Shown: positions 33,789 through 41,510 of the stretch, piece by piece
Layout: the number at the start of each line of letters is the position of its first letter
Position numbering within the stretch: position 1 is the stretch's first letter
Assembly: GCF_000379685.1 (NCBI RefSeq)
Contig: NZ_KB903289.1
Coordinates: 97,543-161,542 of the forward strand
Source of the DNA: Catelliglobosispora koreensis DSM 44566
GTDB lineage: Bacteria > Actinomycetota > Actinomycetes > Mycobacteriales > Micromonosporaceae
Direction of reading: 5' to 3'
Length of the DNA stretch: 64,000 nucleotides
Made by a program: the position numbers and the translations under genes
Notes under the pieces: generated by a model
The model's database searches: none
What the model saw: only the letters and a program-made list of their open reading frames with translations
What the model was told of the DNA's origin: nothing

Positions 33789-34564
33789 GGCAACAGTCCA
33801 AGATAGAGCGACGCGACGGCCCCGGCCGTTGGCAGGGCGAACAAAGCTCCGCCAATCATGAAGGGGCCGAAGGGAATAGCCGTTTTGCGCCCGGTCCGGC
33901 GGGCTGCCATGAGCGCCGCGCCCGCGACGGCACCGAAGACGAACCCGGCGAACCCGCCAACGATGAGTGCTGTCCACGAAATGTAGGCCAGGACGCCGCC
34001 GATGAGCCCAGCCAGCTTGACATCGCCAAAGCCCATGCCAGCGGGGTGAATCAGGGCGAGCAGGAGGAAGAAAAGAAACAGTGCGGCGGCACCGATCCCG
34101 GCCCGCCCCAGGGCCCACCAGTCGCCACTGATCGCCGAAGCGATGGCCAGCAGGACGGCCAGCACCGGATAGGACGGCAAGACAATCGCATCGGGCAGAC
34201 GGCGATGGTCAATGTCTATGACCGCGAGCGCGACCCCCGCGGCGGTGAAGAACAGGTAAGCCGGCAACCCCGGCAGCAAATCCATGCGGCTCAGCTGAAC
34301 GGTGACGCCTAGAAACAGCACGGCTGTGGCGGCTTCCACGACGGGATAGCGCACGCTGATGCCGGTGCCGCAGTCAGCGCACCGGCCGCGCAGGACCAGC
34401 CAGCCGATGACGGGGATGTTATGCCGGTGCCGGATCGGGTTTTCGCACACCGGGCAGCGCGACGGCGGCCGCAGCAACGACCCGCCACTGGGCACCCGGT
34501 GGATGACCACGTTGAGGAAGGAGCCCACCGCCAGCCCCAGCAACAGCATCACCACAGCCAGCAT
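33785..34564 (-). CDS. pilD: Prepilin peptidase (A24 family)
   Basis: A 259-residue polytopic aspartyl protease that cleaves and N-methylates prepilins. The N-terminal domain has the zinc cysteines CPVC and CADC. The catalytic aspartates are in VIDIDHRRLPD and in GFGDVK (the family GxGD). Start: ATG 34564, preceded by TATCGT and seven bases, is preferred to GTG 34573, which would overlap that box. It faces the pilus operon convergently, so it has its own promoter. Confidence 0.92.
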   Translation of the reverse strand: MLAVVMLLLGLAVGSFLNVVIHRVPSGGSLLRPPSRCPVCENPIRHRHNIPVIGWLVLRGRCADCGTGISVRYPVVEAATAVLFLGVTVQLSRMDLLPGLPAYLFFTAAGVALAVIDIDHRRLPDAIVLPSYPVLAVLLAIASAISGDWWALGRAGIGAAALFLFFLLLALIHPAGMGFGDVKLAGLIGGVLAYISWTALIVGGFAGFVFGAVAGAALMAARRTGRKTAIPFGPFMIGGALFALPTAGAVASLYLGLLP

Positions 34565-34571
34565 CGTCAGC

Positions 34572-34577
34572 ACGATA
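34572..34577 (-). promoter_or_regulatory. -10 element, leaderless start at 34564
   Basis: On the minus strand TATCGT is followed by seven bases and ATG at 34564. Confidence 0.45.
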
Positions 34578-34630
34578 ACGGGTCAGCGTCGTGGGAGGAA
34601 GATGGCGCTGAGCCGGCGCCACGATCGTGG

Positions 34631-35236
34631 TCAAAGGAGCTGGCTGATAAGCAAATCGGTGAGCCACTGCTCGTAGTCGTCTGCCGTCCAGCCACGTTCG
34701 TGGATGAGCGTGCGGTAGATCTCGACCAGGGTGCAGGTGAGAAAGCGGTCCATCGCCTGATCACGGGTCAGGCCCGGGGCCAGGTGGGGGACAAGCGAAT
34801 CAATCAGCTTGGCGACTTCGCGGTCGCGGCTGGCGAGAACTTGGCGCTGCACCTCGGCCATCTGTGAGTCGGTGCGGGCCGCGTCCTGATAGATCGCGAT
34901 GACGTCATTGCCAACGTCGTATTGGCGGCGCTGCATATGAGCGGTCATGCGCAACCGCTCCTGGGGATCCGGCTCCGATAGGGCGTCGGCCGCCAGCTGC
35001 GGTGTCTGGGACTCGGCCATCCACATGCGGGTTATCTCGGCAAGGATCGCCGCTTTACTTCCCAAGGCGGAGTAGATGGTTTGGACGGGGATATCGGCCG
35101 CTTCGGAGATCCCCGCGATCGTCGTGGCCGCGTAGCCGCGCTCGGCGAACAAGGTGCGGGCAGCGCTGGCGATCTGCTCCCGCGTCGCCATTGCCTGCCG
35201 CTGGCGGTGGGTCGGGCCTTCCCTCTTGACAGCCAC
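34631..35236 (-). CDS. TetR-family transcriptional regulator
   Basis: A 201-residue regulator. The N-terminal helix-turn-helix is clear (ATREQIASAARTLFAERGYA, TTIAGISEAADIPVQTIYS); the C-terminal domain is a helical ligand-binding part. GTG 35236 has TACGCT six bases upstream. Its divergent neighbour is the frameshifted DSBA-like gene, a natural candidate for control. Confidence 0.9.
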   Translation of the reverse strand: MAVKREGPTHRQRQAMATREQIASAARTLFAERGYAATTIAGISEAADIPVQTIYSALGSKAAILAEITRMWMAESQTPQLAADALSEPDPQERLRMTAHMQRRQYDVGNDVIAIYQDAARTDSQMAEVQRQVLASRDREVAKLIDSLVPHLAPGLTRDQAMDRFLTCTLVEIYRTLIHERGWTADDYEQWLTDLLISQLL

Positions 35237-35242
35237 GCTGGC

Positions 35243-35248
35243 AGCGTA
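35243..35248 (-). promoter_or_regulatory. -10 element, leaderless start at 35236
   Basis: On the minus strand TACGCT is followed by six bases and GTG at 35236. Confidence 0.5.
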
Positions 35249-35312
35249 GCAGTCTGTTCATGATAGTTCTGATATGACGAACATACCGATGCTCTGACGA
35301 TTGAGGTGTGCT

Positions 35313-35950
35313 GTGCTGCTTGACGTTTACGTTGATCCGTCCTGTCCGTGGAGCTGGGTCGCCGCGCACTGGCTGACCGAGGTCCGCGAGGTCCGCGACA
35401 TCGAGGTGAACTGGCGGTCGTTTAGCTTGCTGCTACGCGACGGCGACCACGCTCCGGCTGGCATGCCGCCAGAAATCGCCGCGATCGCCCTGCAAGCCTC
35501 ACGCCAGTCCCTGCGGCTGCTTCGCCTCTTCGAGGCCCTGCGCCACGACGGCGACACCGCCCTGATCGAGCGGCTCTACTTCGCTTGGGGCAGCGTGTCT
35601 TCGCGCCCGGCCCGCCGGCGCCACCAGAGCCCAGGCTCATCAGCGAGCTCGCCCGGCAACATGAGGTGCCCGAGCGGTTAGTGTCCGCATTGGATGATCC
35701 GGTCTGGGACGAACAGATTCAGAAGTCAATGCAGGCGGCGGCTTCGGCCCTCGGGCAAACACCTATTACGCCAACGATGGTGCTCACGGGACAGACAGCC
35801 ATGGCCCTGGCTGGCCCGGTGCTGTCGGCGGCACCCAAAGGTGCCGCCGCTGCCCAGCTTTGGGATGCCGTGTGTGCCATGGCCGCCGAGCGGGCCTTCC
35901 ACTCGCTGCACCGGCCGGCTCCCTTTATGCCGGAGTTTCCAGGGAGATAA
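35313..35950 (+). pseudogene. DSBA-like (thioredoxin-fold) oxidoreductase, frameshifted
   Basis: The first frame begins YVDPSCPWSWVAAHWL, the CPWS active-site motif of 2-hydroxychromene isomerase/DsbA-like (FrnE type) proteins. Near 35584-35590 the protein continues in the -1 frame (FAWGQRVFAPG, then ELARQHEVPERLV and TPITPTMVLTGQTAMALAGP) to the stop at 35950. The break falls in TTGGGGC: one extra G, or a -1 slip, restores a single protein of about 212 residues, normal for the family. The upstream frame otherwise ends at 35681. This may be a recent mutation, a sequencing error in a G-run or a programmed shift. It is divergent from tetR. Confidence 0.75.
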
Positions 35951-35957
35951 CTGGTGT

Positions 35958-37196
35958 TCAGGCGCCCGTGTGCAGCACGTTCACGTTGAGCGTGGATTCC
36001 ACCGCCCGCACGCCTTGATAGATAACCTCACATTCGCCTTCCACACCGCCGATCAGGATGCCGTAAGCGTTGTGGCTAGCGAACATCGGGCCGCCGCTGT
36101 CGCCGGGCTGGCCGCAAGCCGTGGCGTAACCCAGGTTTGTCATGGTGAGCCCGTCGACATTGGCCGTCAGCCCCAGCTCTTCCACCTCACCGCACGTCGT
36201 TATCTTGCTCGCAGCGCCCTGGGCGCAAATGCGCATGCCCAGCACGCTGCGTTTGTCGGCCCGGATGGTGTAGTTGGCGTTCGGGTAAACGTATGGGCCC
36301 CAAGGCACTTGGATCCACGCCTGCGGTTGCCAGTCGACCGGGTCGTTGACGCGGATGATGGCCATGTCGCCGATGTAGGTGTCGACATATCCGCTCCACG
36401 TTCGGCCGATGTCCTTGGATACGCCGTCGGTGTCCTTGGTGCTCCAGTTGGCAGTCCAGCCGGTGATGCAGTGGCCTGCGGTCATCAGGTACTTCTTGGT
36501 GTCCACTTTGGACTGTGTCATGAAAGCACTGCTGCACCACGTGCCCGGGTAGTTGATTTTCACGCCGCCGCGCAAGGGCCAGTCGCAGTAAGGTGCCACG
36601 CAAATGTAGGACTTGAAGCGCCGCGGCGCCGTCTGCACCAGAGCATCGCCAAGGGAAGCCCGGGCTTGCTTGACCAGCGCCTGCTGCGCCGGGGTCAGGT
36701 TTTCGGTGGGTACGCCGAAAGCGACGCGATTGAGGTCGGTGCGGATCCCCGCCGACAAATAGACCGCAGCGCCCTGGTTGACCCGCACGATTTCGCGGGC
36801 CAGCCAGGCGTTGTGGTTCAGCAACATCGACCACGGCCGGGCGACCACAGCGTAGTCATAGCCACTGAGCCCGATCGCCTGCGCGGCCCGCTCAACGATC
36901 GCTTTGTGTTGTGCGCTAACCGTTTTGACGACACCGACCTTGACCCGGTCCGTTTCCGCGTCCATCCACACGCCGCCGAAGTCGGCACCGAGATCGGTTT
37001 CCAGGCGCTCTTCCAGATCGGGAGCCAGCGAATGGCGATGCAGGCGCAGCTCCGCCTCTTTCACACTGATGCCACGCTGTTCGGCGTAGCCGAGGGCGTC
37101 GTGATTGGGCGGGGGATCGGCCGCCGCCGCAGGCGCTGTCCAGCCCAAACTTACGGCGGTGGTGAGGGCGACTATCGCCATCGAAGCTTTGCGCAC
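35958..37196 (-). CDS. Secreted trypsin-like serine protease (S1, streptogrisin/alpha-lytic-like) with propeptide
   Basis: A 412-residue exported protease. It has a signal peptide (MAIVALTTAVSLGWTAPAAAA), a long propeptide of about 170 residues and the protease domain. The catalytic triad is seen: His in LMTAGHC, Asp in IGDMAIIRV and Ser in CGQPGDSGGPMF. Several cysteine pairs (YICVAPYC and others) suit an extracellular enzyme. The propeptide probably assists folding and is removed. GTG 37196, with GGAGG upstream, is the start. An unrelated long frame on the opposite strand (35694-37265) is a shadow. Confidence 0.9.
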   Translation of the reverse strand: MRKASMAIVALTTAVSLGWTAPAAAADPPPNHDALGYAEQRGISVKEAELRLHRHSLAPDLEERLETDLGADFGGVWMDAETDRVKVGVVKTVSAQHKAIVERAAQAIGLSGYDYAVVARPWSMLLNHNAWLAREIVRVNQGAAVYLSAGIRTDLNRVAFGVPTENLTPAQQALVKQARASLGDALVQTAPRRFKSYICVAPYCDWPLRGGVKINYPGTWCSSAFMTQSKVDTKKYLMTAGHCITGWTANWSTKDTDGVSKDIGRTWSGYVDTYIGDMAIIRVNDPVDWQPQAWIQVPWGPYVYPNANYTIRADKRSVLGMRICAQGAASKITTCGEVEELGLTANVDGLTMTNLGYATACGQPGDSGGPMFASHNAYGILIGGVEGECEVIYQGVRAVESTLNVNVLHTGA

Positions 37197-37347
37197 ATGG
37201 CCTCCATCGTTAGATACGGCAGCTACACCTTGCGAGGTCCGTTGAGGCAAATCAATGCGCAGTAACTAATCCGACGGCCGTATGATCCGGAAGACTCACA
37301 TATAGCTTGGTCTGTCCGCACGGGCACACGGCAGCGGGCGCCGCGGG

Positions 37348-37353
37348 CATAAT
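37348..37353 (+). promoter_or_regulatory. -10 element, leaderless start at 37361
   Basis: CATAAT, seven bases, then GTG at 37361. The flanking CATAATCCAGCCTGTG closely resembles AATAATCAGCCTATG before the gene at 39604. Confidence 0.45.
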
Positions 37354-37360
37354 CCAGCCT

Positions 37361-38854
37361 GTGGACGAAGATCCCTTACGCGAGTACACCCGGGCACGGC
37401 TGCCTCATCTGTCCAAGGTGGCCTATCTGCTCACGGGACAGCACGCGCGCGCCGAACGCCTGGTGTGGCAAGCCTTAGCCAAGGCAGCGGCGCAACGCGG
37501 CTCGATCGACGTGGGGCGCCTGGACTACACCGTCCTCAAACCGTTGTACCGCGACTACCTGTCGCTTGGGCAACCTAGGCCTAAGGCGCTGCACGGCGGC
37601 GCCAGCAGGAGCAAGGAAATCCGGGCGGCCGTGGTCGCCCACCATTTCGAGGGCATGCCTACGGCAGAGGTCGCTGAGCTGTTTGGCTGGCGGGAAGCCA
37701 AGGCGCAGCGGCTCCTTCAGGCGGCCACCGAGAAGATCCGGTTGGCTGAACTCACGTCAGTGCTAGCAGTCCAGGCTGATGCGGCACGGGTCTATCAGGT
37801 CACGACGCAAGCGTGGAAAGAGGGAAAGCTCAGGCGCCGGCGGCTCGTGATCGCCGTTGTCGCGACGTTGTGCGCGGCCGGGATCGTGACGACCGTGCTG
37901 ATGAACTTTCCGTCCCCAGTGCCGCAATCGTTAGGGATAACCGATCCGTCCGCTTCCCCTTCGCCGGCCCTTCTCGGCCGGTGCGGCGTCACCAAACTGG
38001 CCCTCCCGCCCGGTTCCTGGGTTTCCAGCACCGCACAGCGCATCGACCCGTCCGGCAAAGTCGTGGGCGGCATCGTCACCGACGCGTCCGGCAAGCAGCA
38101 GGCCGTGCTGTGGAACCAGGGAAAGCCGCAGCTGCTAACGATTTCCGGTTCTCAGGTCGAAGTGCGTGACGTGAGCGCGTCTGGCAGCCTGGTCGCGCAA
38201 AACGGTGCCTACACGTGGGTGTTCGCCAACAGCCGCTACTTCAAGCCGTTCGCCGAGGCTGTGGCTATCAACGACATCGGGCGCGCTGTTGGGCATATGA
38301 AGGGAAAGGCGGCCATCCTCTACGAGGGCACCCGCCACGATGGCCCGATCCTGCTTGGCAGCGTCAATCAGGGAAACCAGCACAGCACTGTCATCGATCT
38401 CGACGAGCACAGCACCGCGGTCGGGGTGAACTACGAAGGCGACTCCACGATCCCAGGCAGGCTGGAAGTCTGGCACAAGGGCGGCAGTGCCGTCTTCATG
38501 CCTGGCGGGCTGCCACAGGGAGCGCAGGTCATGCCGCTGTCCATTCGCGACTCACTGATTGTGCTGCAAGTCGTGGTGCCCGGCGAACCGGTGCAGTACG
38601 CCACCTATCATCTGGCCCGCGGTTACAGGGCCGCGGCGGAAATGCTGCCGGATATTGACCGGGGGTGGACCTACTCGCCAACCCGCGTCCCTTACCGCCT
38701 CGATCCCGCTGGGCAGAAGGTCGAGCGGTCCACCGGCTACTTCACCTTGGACACATTGCCGGACACGACCGGGCTGACCGTTCATTCGGTCGCCGACGAG
38801 GTCCGCGACCTGGCCGGGCAGCACGGCAACGCCGCCACCGTCTGGCACTGCTAG
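37361..38854 (+). CDS. Sigma-factor-like N-terminus fused to membrane helix and HAF-like extracytoplasmic domain
   Basis: A 497-residue protein with an unusual order. Residues 15-45 (LPHLSKVAYLLTGQHARAERLVWQALAKA) and 88-128 (AAVVAHHFEGMPTAEVAELFGW) resemble regions 2 and 4 of SigE-type ECF sigma factors. The middle is shortened, and the aromatic promoter-melting part of region 2 is not evident. A basic patch (GKLRRRR) and one membrane helix at about 161-183 follow, then about 310 residues outside with phrases such as GKQQAVLWNQGKPQLL, like the secreted HAF protein at 24680. It could be a membrane-tethered sigma relative or a decayed sigma fold reused as an anchor. GTG 37361 is chosen from the -10 fit. 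Confidence 0.7.
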   Translation: MDEDPLREYTRARLPHLSKVAYLLTGQHARAERLVWQALAKAAAQRGSIDVGRLDYTVLKPLYRDYLSLGQPRPKALHGGASRSKEIRAAVVAHHFEGMPTAEVAELFGWREAKAQRLLQAATEKIRLAELTSVLAVQADAARVYQVTTQAWKEGKLRRRRLVIAVVATLCAAGIVTTVLMNFPSPVPQSLGITDPSASPSPALLGRCGVTKLALPPGSWVSSTAQRIDPSGKVVGGIVTDASGKQQAVLWNQGKPQLLTISGSQVEVRDVSASGSLVAQNGAYTWVFANSRYFKPFAEAVAINDIGRAVGHMKGKAAILYEGTRHDGPILLGSVNQGNQHSTVIDLDEHSTAVGVNYEGDSTIPGRLEVWHKGGSAVFMPGGLPQGAQVMPLSIRDSLIVLQVVVPGEPVQYATYHLARGYRAAAEMLPDIDRGWTYSPTRVPYRLDPAGQKVERSTGYFTLDTLPDTTGLTVHSVADEVRDLAGQHGNAATVWHC

Positions 38855-39294
38855 GGCGCGGTGCGGTCCAGTGCGGTGGCGATCGCTGTTTCCCACGATC
38901 GGAGGAAGGCGGGGTAACCGCTGGCGAATTCGGCCAGCTCGCGTTCGCCGGTGTCGCTTAGAGCGGTGAGGTCGTAGTCAACCGTCACGCGGCTGTGTCC
39001 ATCGTGGACCTCATCGAGGGTCACGGTTACCGTGCCCGCGTTGACTTGCGGGATCACGCGCGCGTAGCGAACACGCCTGCCCACCTCACGGTCCACGACA
39101 ACCCATGTCGTGAGCCGCTCGTGGTTACGCGTTTCGAACACGGTGCCGGGATCGGTGTCGTCTTCAGGCCGCCCACCGGGAAAGACGGGATGCCAATGGG
39201 GTACCCAGTCCTGCTCGCCAAGTGGGGTAAAGAGCCGGAACGCTTGCCGCACCGGCAACGGCACGGTCAGGGTGCCACTGAGGGCGACCATCAT
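38851..39294 (-). CDS. SRPBCC (START-like) family protein
   Basis: A 147-residue protein with the helix-grip fold pattern: LTVPLPVRQAFRLFTPLGE, WVPHWHPVFPGG and a late DYDLTALSDTGERELAEF. These proteins bind small hydrophobic ligands. The first ATG (39294) shares a base with the stop of the upstream RHH-like gene (TAATG), so the two are coupled. It is convergent with the sigma-like fusion, the ends overlapping by 4 bases. Confidence 0.8.
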   Translation of the reverse strand: MMVALSGTLTVPLPVRQAFRLFTPLGEQDWVPHWHPVFPGGRPEDDTDPGTVFETRNHERLTTWVVVDREVGRRVRYARVIPQVNAGTVTVTLDEVHDGHSRVTVDYDLTALSDTGERELAEFASGYPAFLRSWETAIATALDRTAP

Positions 39295-39533
39295 TACTCC
39301 TTGAGTTTGTGTGAGCTGGCGGCCGTGAGCGTGAGCCCGTAGACCGACTTGAGCTGATCGATCTTGGCGAGAGTCTCTTTGCTGAAAGGGCTTTTGCCTT
39401 CGAAGGCGTGCAGTGCGATGCCCTCAACGAGATCGCCGAGGGACAGGTCGAGATATTCGGCGAGCGCTTTAAGCACCTTCAGCGTGTTGCGTTCTATCCG
39501 CAGCCCGGTCTGGACTCGTTCGACTGTTACCAT
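39294..39533 (-). CDS. Small predicted ribbon-helix-helix DNA-binding protein
   Basis: A 79-residue protein. TGLRIERNTLKVLKALAEYL then DLSLGDLVEGIALHAFEG looks like a ribbon-helix-helix: one strand, helix A, then helix B. No other domain is present. Its ATG sits inside a perfect 11-bp inverted repeat (39521-39552), as expected for a self-repressing regulator. It is coupled to the SRPBCC gene, forming a two-gene operon. The RHH assignment is from pattern only. Confidence 0.65.
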   Translation of the reverse strand: MVTVERVQTGLRIERNTLKVLKALAEYLDLSLGDLVEGIALHAFEGKSPFSKETLAKIDQLKSVYGLTLTAASSHKLKE

Positions 39534-39552
39534 AGTACCAAGGTAACAGTCG
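39521..39552. promoter_or_regulatory. 11-bp inverted repeat over the start of the RHH-like gene
   Basis: CGACTGTTACC (39521-39531) and GGTAACAGTCG (39542-39552) are exact complements with a 10-base gap. On the minus strand the repeat covers the TACCTT -10 box (39540-39545), its 6-base spacer and the first codons. Binding here would block transcription directly. Confidence 0.7.
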
Positions 39553-39591
39553 GATCGTCGTGATCGCCCAGCCAGCTGCCCAGATGCGGTG

Positions 39592-39597
39592 AATAAT
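39592..39597 (+). promoter_or_regulatory. -10 element, leaderless start at 39604
   Basis: AATAAT, six bases (CAGCCT), then ATG at 39604. Confidence 0.4.
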
Positions 39598-39603
39598 CAG
39601 CCT

Positions 39604-40107
39604 ATGCAGGCGTTGCTGGTGTCACTGACAGAGGCGGAACGCGCACTGGTCCGGCAAACCGAGCGCGACCAGATGGCAGGGCTCGACGAAGACGAGCTCA
39701 TGGCATTGCTCGTGCGGGTTCGGCGGGCCCGCGATAAATACACGACGCTGTACCGGCGCCAGTCGGCCAGCAGAGTCACCAGATCCGGCGGGCGCGGCAA
39801 AGCGTTCGCCAAGGGCACCATGGACCGGGGCAAGGCAGAAGTCTTCGAAGACGCCCTAGCGCGTGTGAGCCGGCGCCTCGCCGCCGCGGCCAGGGCGACA
39901 GCTCAGGAGCTCAAAGCCGAACGCATCGCCGAAACCCGGGCCGCCCGTGACACAGCGACTCCGGCGACTAAGCGGGCCAAGGCGCCACTGCCAACCGCTC
40001 AGCGCGCGACGAGGCGGCCGCAATCGCCCAACCGTGTCAAGCGCCACGCTACGACGCGGGCGGCCGGAGCACGCCGTCAGTCCCGAAAGGACAGTCGCGT
40101 CAGTTGA
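39604..40107 (+). CDS. Small basic protein, helical, unknown function
   Basis: A 167-residue protein. The N-terminal half is helical and charged (ERALVRQTERDQMAGLDEDE, LLVRVRRARDKY), and the C-terminal 60 residues are rich in Arg, Lys, Ala and Thr, as in nucleic-acid-binding tails. Similar short actinobacterial proteins exist, but I know of no function. ATG 39604 is preferred over GTG 39589 because of the -10 box. Its end overlaps the convergent GNAT gene by 8 bases. Confidence 0.6.
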   Translation: MQALLVSLTEAERALVRQTERDQMAGLDEDELMALLVRVRRARDKYTTLYRRQSASRVTRSGGRGKAFAKGTMDRGKAEVFEDALARVSRRLAAAARATAQELKAERIAETRAARDTATPATKRAKAPLPTAQRATRRPQSPNRVKRHATTRAAGARRQSRKDSRVS

Positions 40108-40582
40108 TGAGCGGGCTGCGCCGTTCCACCATGATGTCGTCGCGCCAGGTGCCAAAGTGATTGGCGATCCGTTCGCGGACACCAACGACACGAAAGCCGC
40201 AACTTTCGTGCAGGGCAAGGCTCGCCTTGTTCTCCGGGAAGATTCCGGATTGGATGGTCCAGATCCCTGCCGCCTCGGTTGACTCGATCAGCGCGTAAAG
40301 CAGCGCTTTGCCGACACCTTGCCCTTGTGCTTGGGGCGCAACGTAAACGCTGTGCTCAACGACACCGCGGTAGACGAGCCTGGGGGAGACCTGGCGCACG
40401 GCCACCCAGCCGAGAATGCCGTCCTTTTCCGCGACGAGCCGGTGCCCGGTTAGCCGTGAAGCGTCGAAGGCGGCCCAGTCTGGAGCGGTGGTGTCAAAGC
40501 TGGAGTTGCCGGTGTCGAGGCCAGCCTGGTAGATCGCCAGGACCTCGTCAGCGTCAGCCACAGTCATGGGTCTGATCAGCAT
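40100..40582 (-). CDS. GNAT-family N-acetyltransferase (phosphinothricin acetyltransferase-like)
   Basis: A 160-residue acetyltransferase. MTVADADEVLAIYQAGLDTG at the start, VYVAPQAQGQGVGKALL for acetyl-CoA binding, and HESCGFRVVGVRERIANHFGTWRDD at the end match the Pat/Bar-type (phosphinothricin or methionine sulfoximine) group, whose members N-acetylate amino-acid-like compounds. The real substrate is unknown. ATG 40582 has TATCGT six bases upstream. Confidence 0.88.
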   Translation of the reverse strand: MLIRPMTVADADEVLAIYQAGLDTGNSSFDTTAPDWAAFDASRLTGHRLVAEKDGILGWVAVRQVSPRLVYRGVVEHSVYVAPQAQGQGVGKALLYALIESTEAAGIWTIQSGIFPENKASLALHESCGFRVVGVRERIANHFGTWRDDIMVERRSPLIN

Positions 40583-40588
40583 GCGCCC

Positions 40589-40594
40589 ACGATA
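40589..40594 (-). promoter_or_regulatory. -10 element, leaderless start at 40582
   Basis: On the minus strand TATCGT is followed by six bases and ATG at 40582. Confidence 0.5.
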
Positions 40595-40629
40595 GGCAGC
40601 TCTCGTTTCCAGTCTGTTTCCCCGATAGG

Positions 40630-40712
40630 CTAGCGTCCTAGGATCGCTAGGGATGGTGACGTCCCGGCCGGCATTGAGGATGCTTTTACCTTTCAAACTA
40701 GCGTCCTAGGAT
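40630..40712. repeat. Direct repeat CTAGCGTCCTAGGAT, two copies
   Basis: CTAGCGTCCTAGGAT occurs at 40630-40644 and again at 40698-40712, 68 bases apart. The first copy continues into CGCTAG, making a 21-base imperfect palindrome. Both lie in the 180-base gap upstream of the GNAT gene, which otherwise shows no gene. Possibly sites for an unlinked regulator. Confidence 0.5.
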
Positions 40713-40763
40713 TTCCTACGCGCAGTGACCTGCGCAGAAAAGCCTATTTGGACCTCCGCTTCG

Positions 40764-41420
40764 CTACGGCCTCATCAAAAAGAGCATTTCCGGGACTTGA
40801 TCGAGTACGCCGGTCTCATGCGCCGTCATGGTGTTGTTGTTGCGGCGCATCGTGATCGCACGGCCCACGTGAGCGTCGATAGGGGAGTCGATGCCAAGAA
40901 GGAAGGCGCGCAGCAGGGCACGGGCCGCCTCGGCCAGGTCGCCGTCCACGAGCCCGGACAGCACGGCCTGGGCGATGGTGACAGCGGTCAGGGCGTTGTC
41001 GAATCCGGGCGGCCCGTCGGTGCCGTTGCGCCAGTCGATGACAACTGGCCCGGCCGCGGTGAGGATCACGTTGTCTGGGTGCAGGTCGAGGTGCAGCACG
41101 CGATCGGTGGGGTCGGGCGACGATAGAGCGGCAATGGTGTGCAGCTTGTTGAGCAGGTCGGCCAGGGTTTCGCCGCACCACGTGGGATCGAGCCGCCCGG
41201 CGAACAGTTCGGCCAGCATGGTTGGCCCGTCCACGCGTTGCATGATGAGATCGGGGCCGTCGCCTGAGAACACCTCGGGCACAGGAAACCCTTGTGCGGC
41301 AACGTATTTCATCACACTCATCTCGCGGGCGACATCGCCGCCTTCGCGGTAGCGGCGCAGGACGCGCCCGTCGCCGATGGCGTAGACGTCTGCTTCGCGG
41401 CCGGTCCCGATCAACTGCAC
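40764..41420 (-). CDS. Aminoglycoside phosphotransferase/APH-fold small-molecule kinase
   Basis: A 218-residue kinase-like protein. The catalytic loop HLDLHPDNVIL and the metal-binding VIDWRNG are intact. The N-lobe has GTGREADVYAIGDG. It is shorter than classic APH enzymes. Substrates in this large family range from antibiotics to sugars and thiamine, so the call is a fold only. GTG 41420 has TACCAT six bases upstream. Confidence 0.85.
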   Translation of the reverse strand: MQLIGTGREADVYAIGDGRVLRRYREGGDVAREMSVMKYVAAQGFPVPEVFSGDGPDLIMQRVDGPTMLAELFAGRLDPTWCGETLADLLNKLHTIAALSSPDPTDRVLHLDLHPDNVILTAAGPVVIDWRNGTDGPPGFDNALTAVTIAQAVLSGLVDGDLAEAARALLRAFLLGIDSPIDAHVGRAITMRRNNNTMTAHETGVLDQVPEMLFLMRP

Positions 41421-41426
41421 GCGCCG

Positions 41427-41432
41427 ATGGTA
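41427..41432 (-). promoter_or_regulatory. -10 element, leaderless start at 41420
   Basis: On the minus strand TACCAT is followed by six bases and GTG at 41420. Confidence 0.5.
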
Positions 41433-41510
41433 AGGGGGCGGCGCCAGCGGGATGCGGGCGTGGCGTCACCGTGACGAGATCCTTGCCGTGATCGACGGGC
41501 TGATGGCGCG

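Noticed and set aside
35694-37265. 523-codon open frame on the plus strand
   Set aside because: It lies opposite a secreted S1 protease with a full catalytic triad, signal peptide and ribosome site. High GC alone keeps the antisense frame open, and no domain is visible in it.
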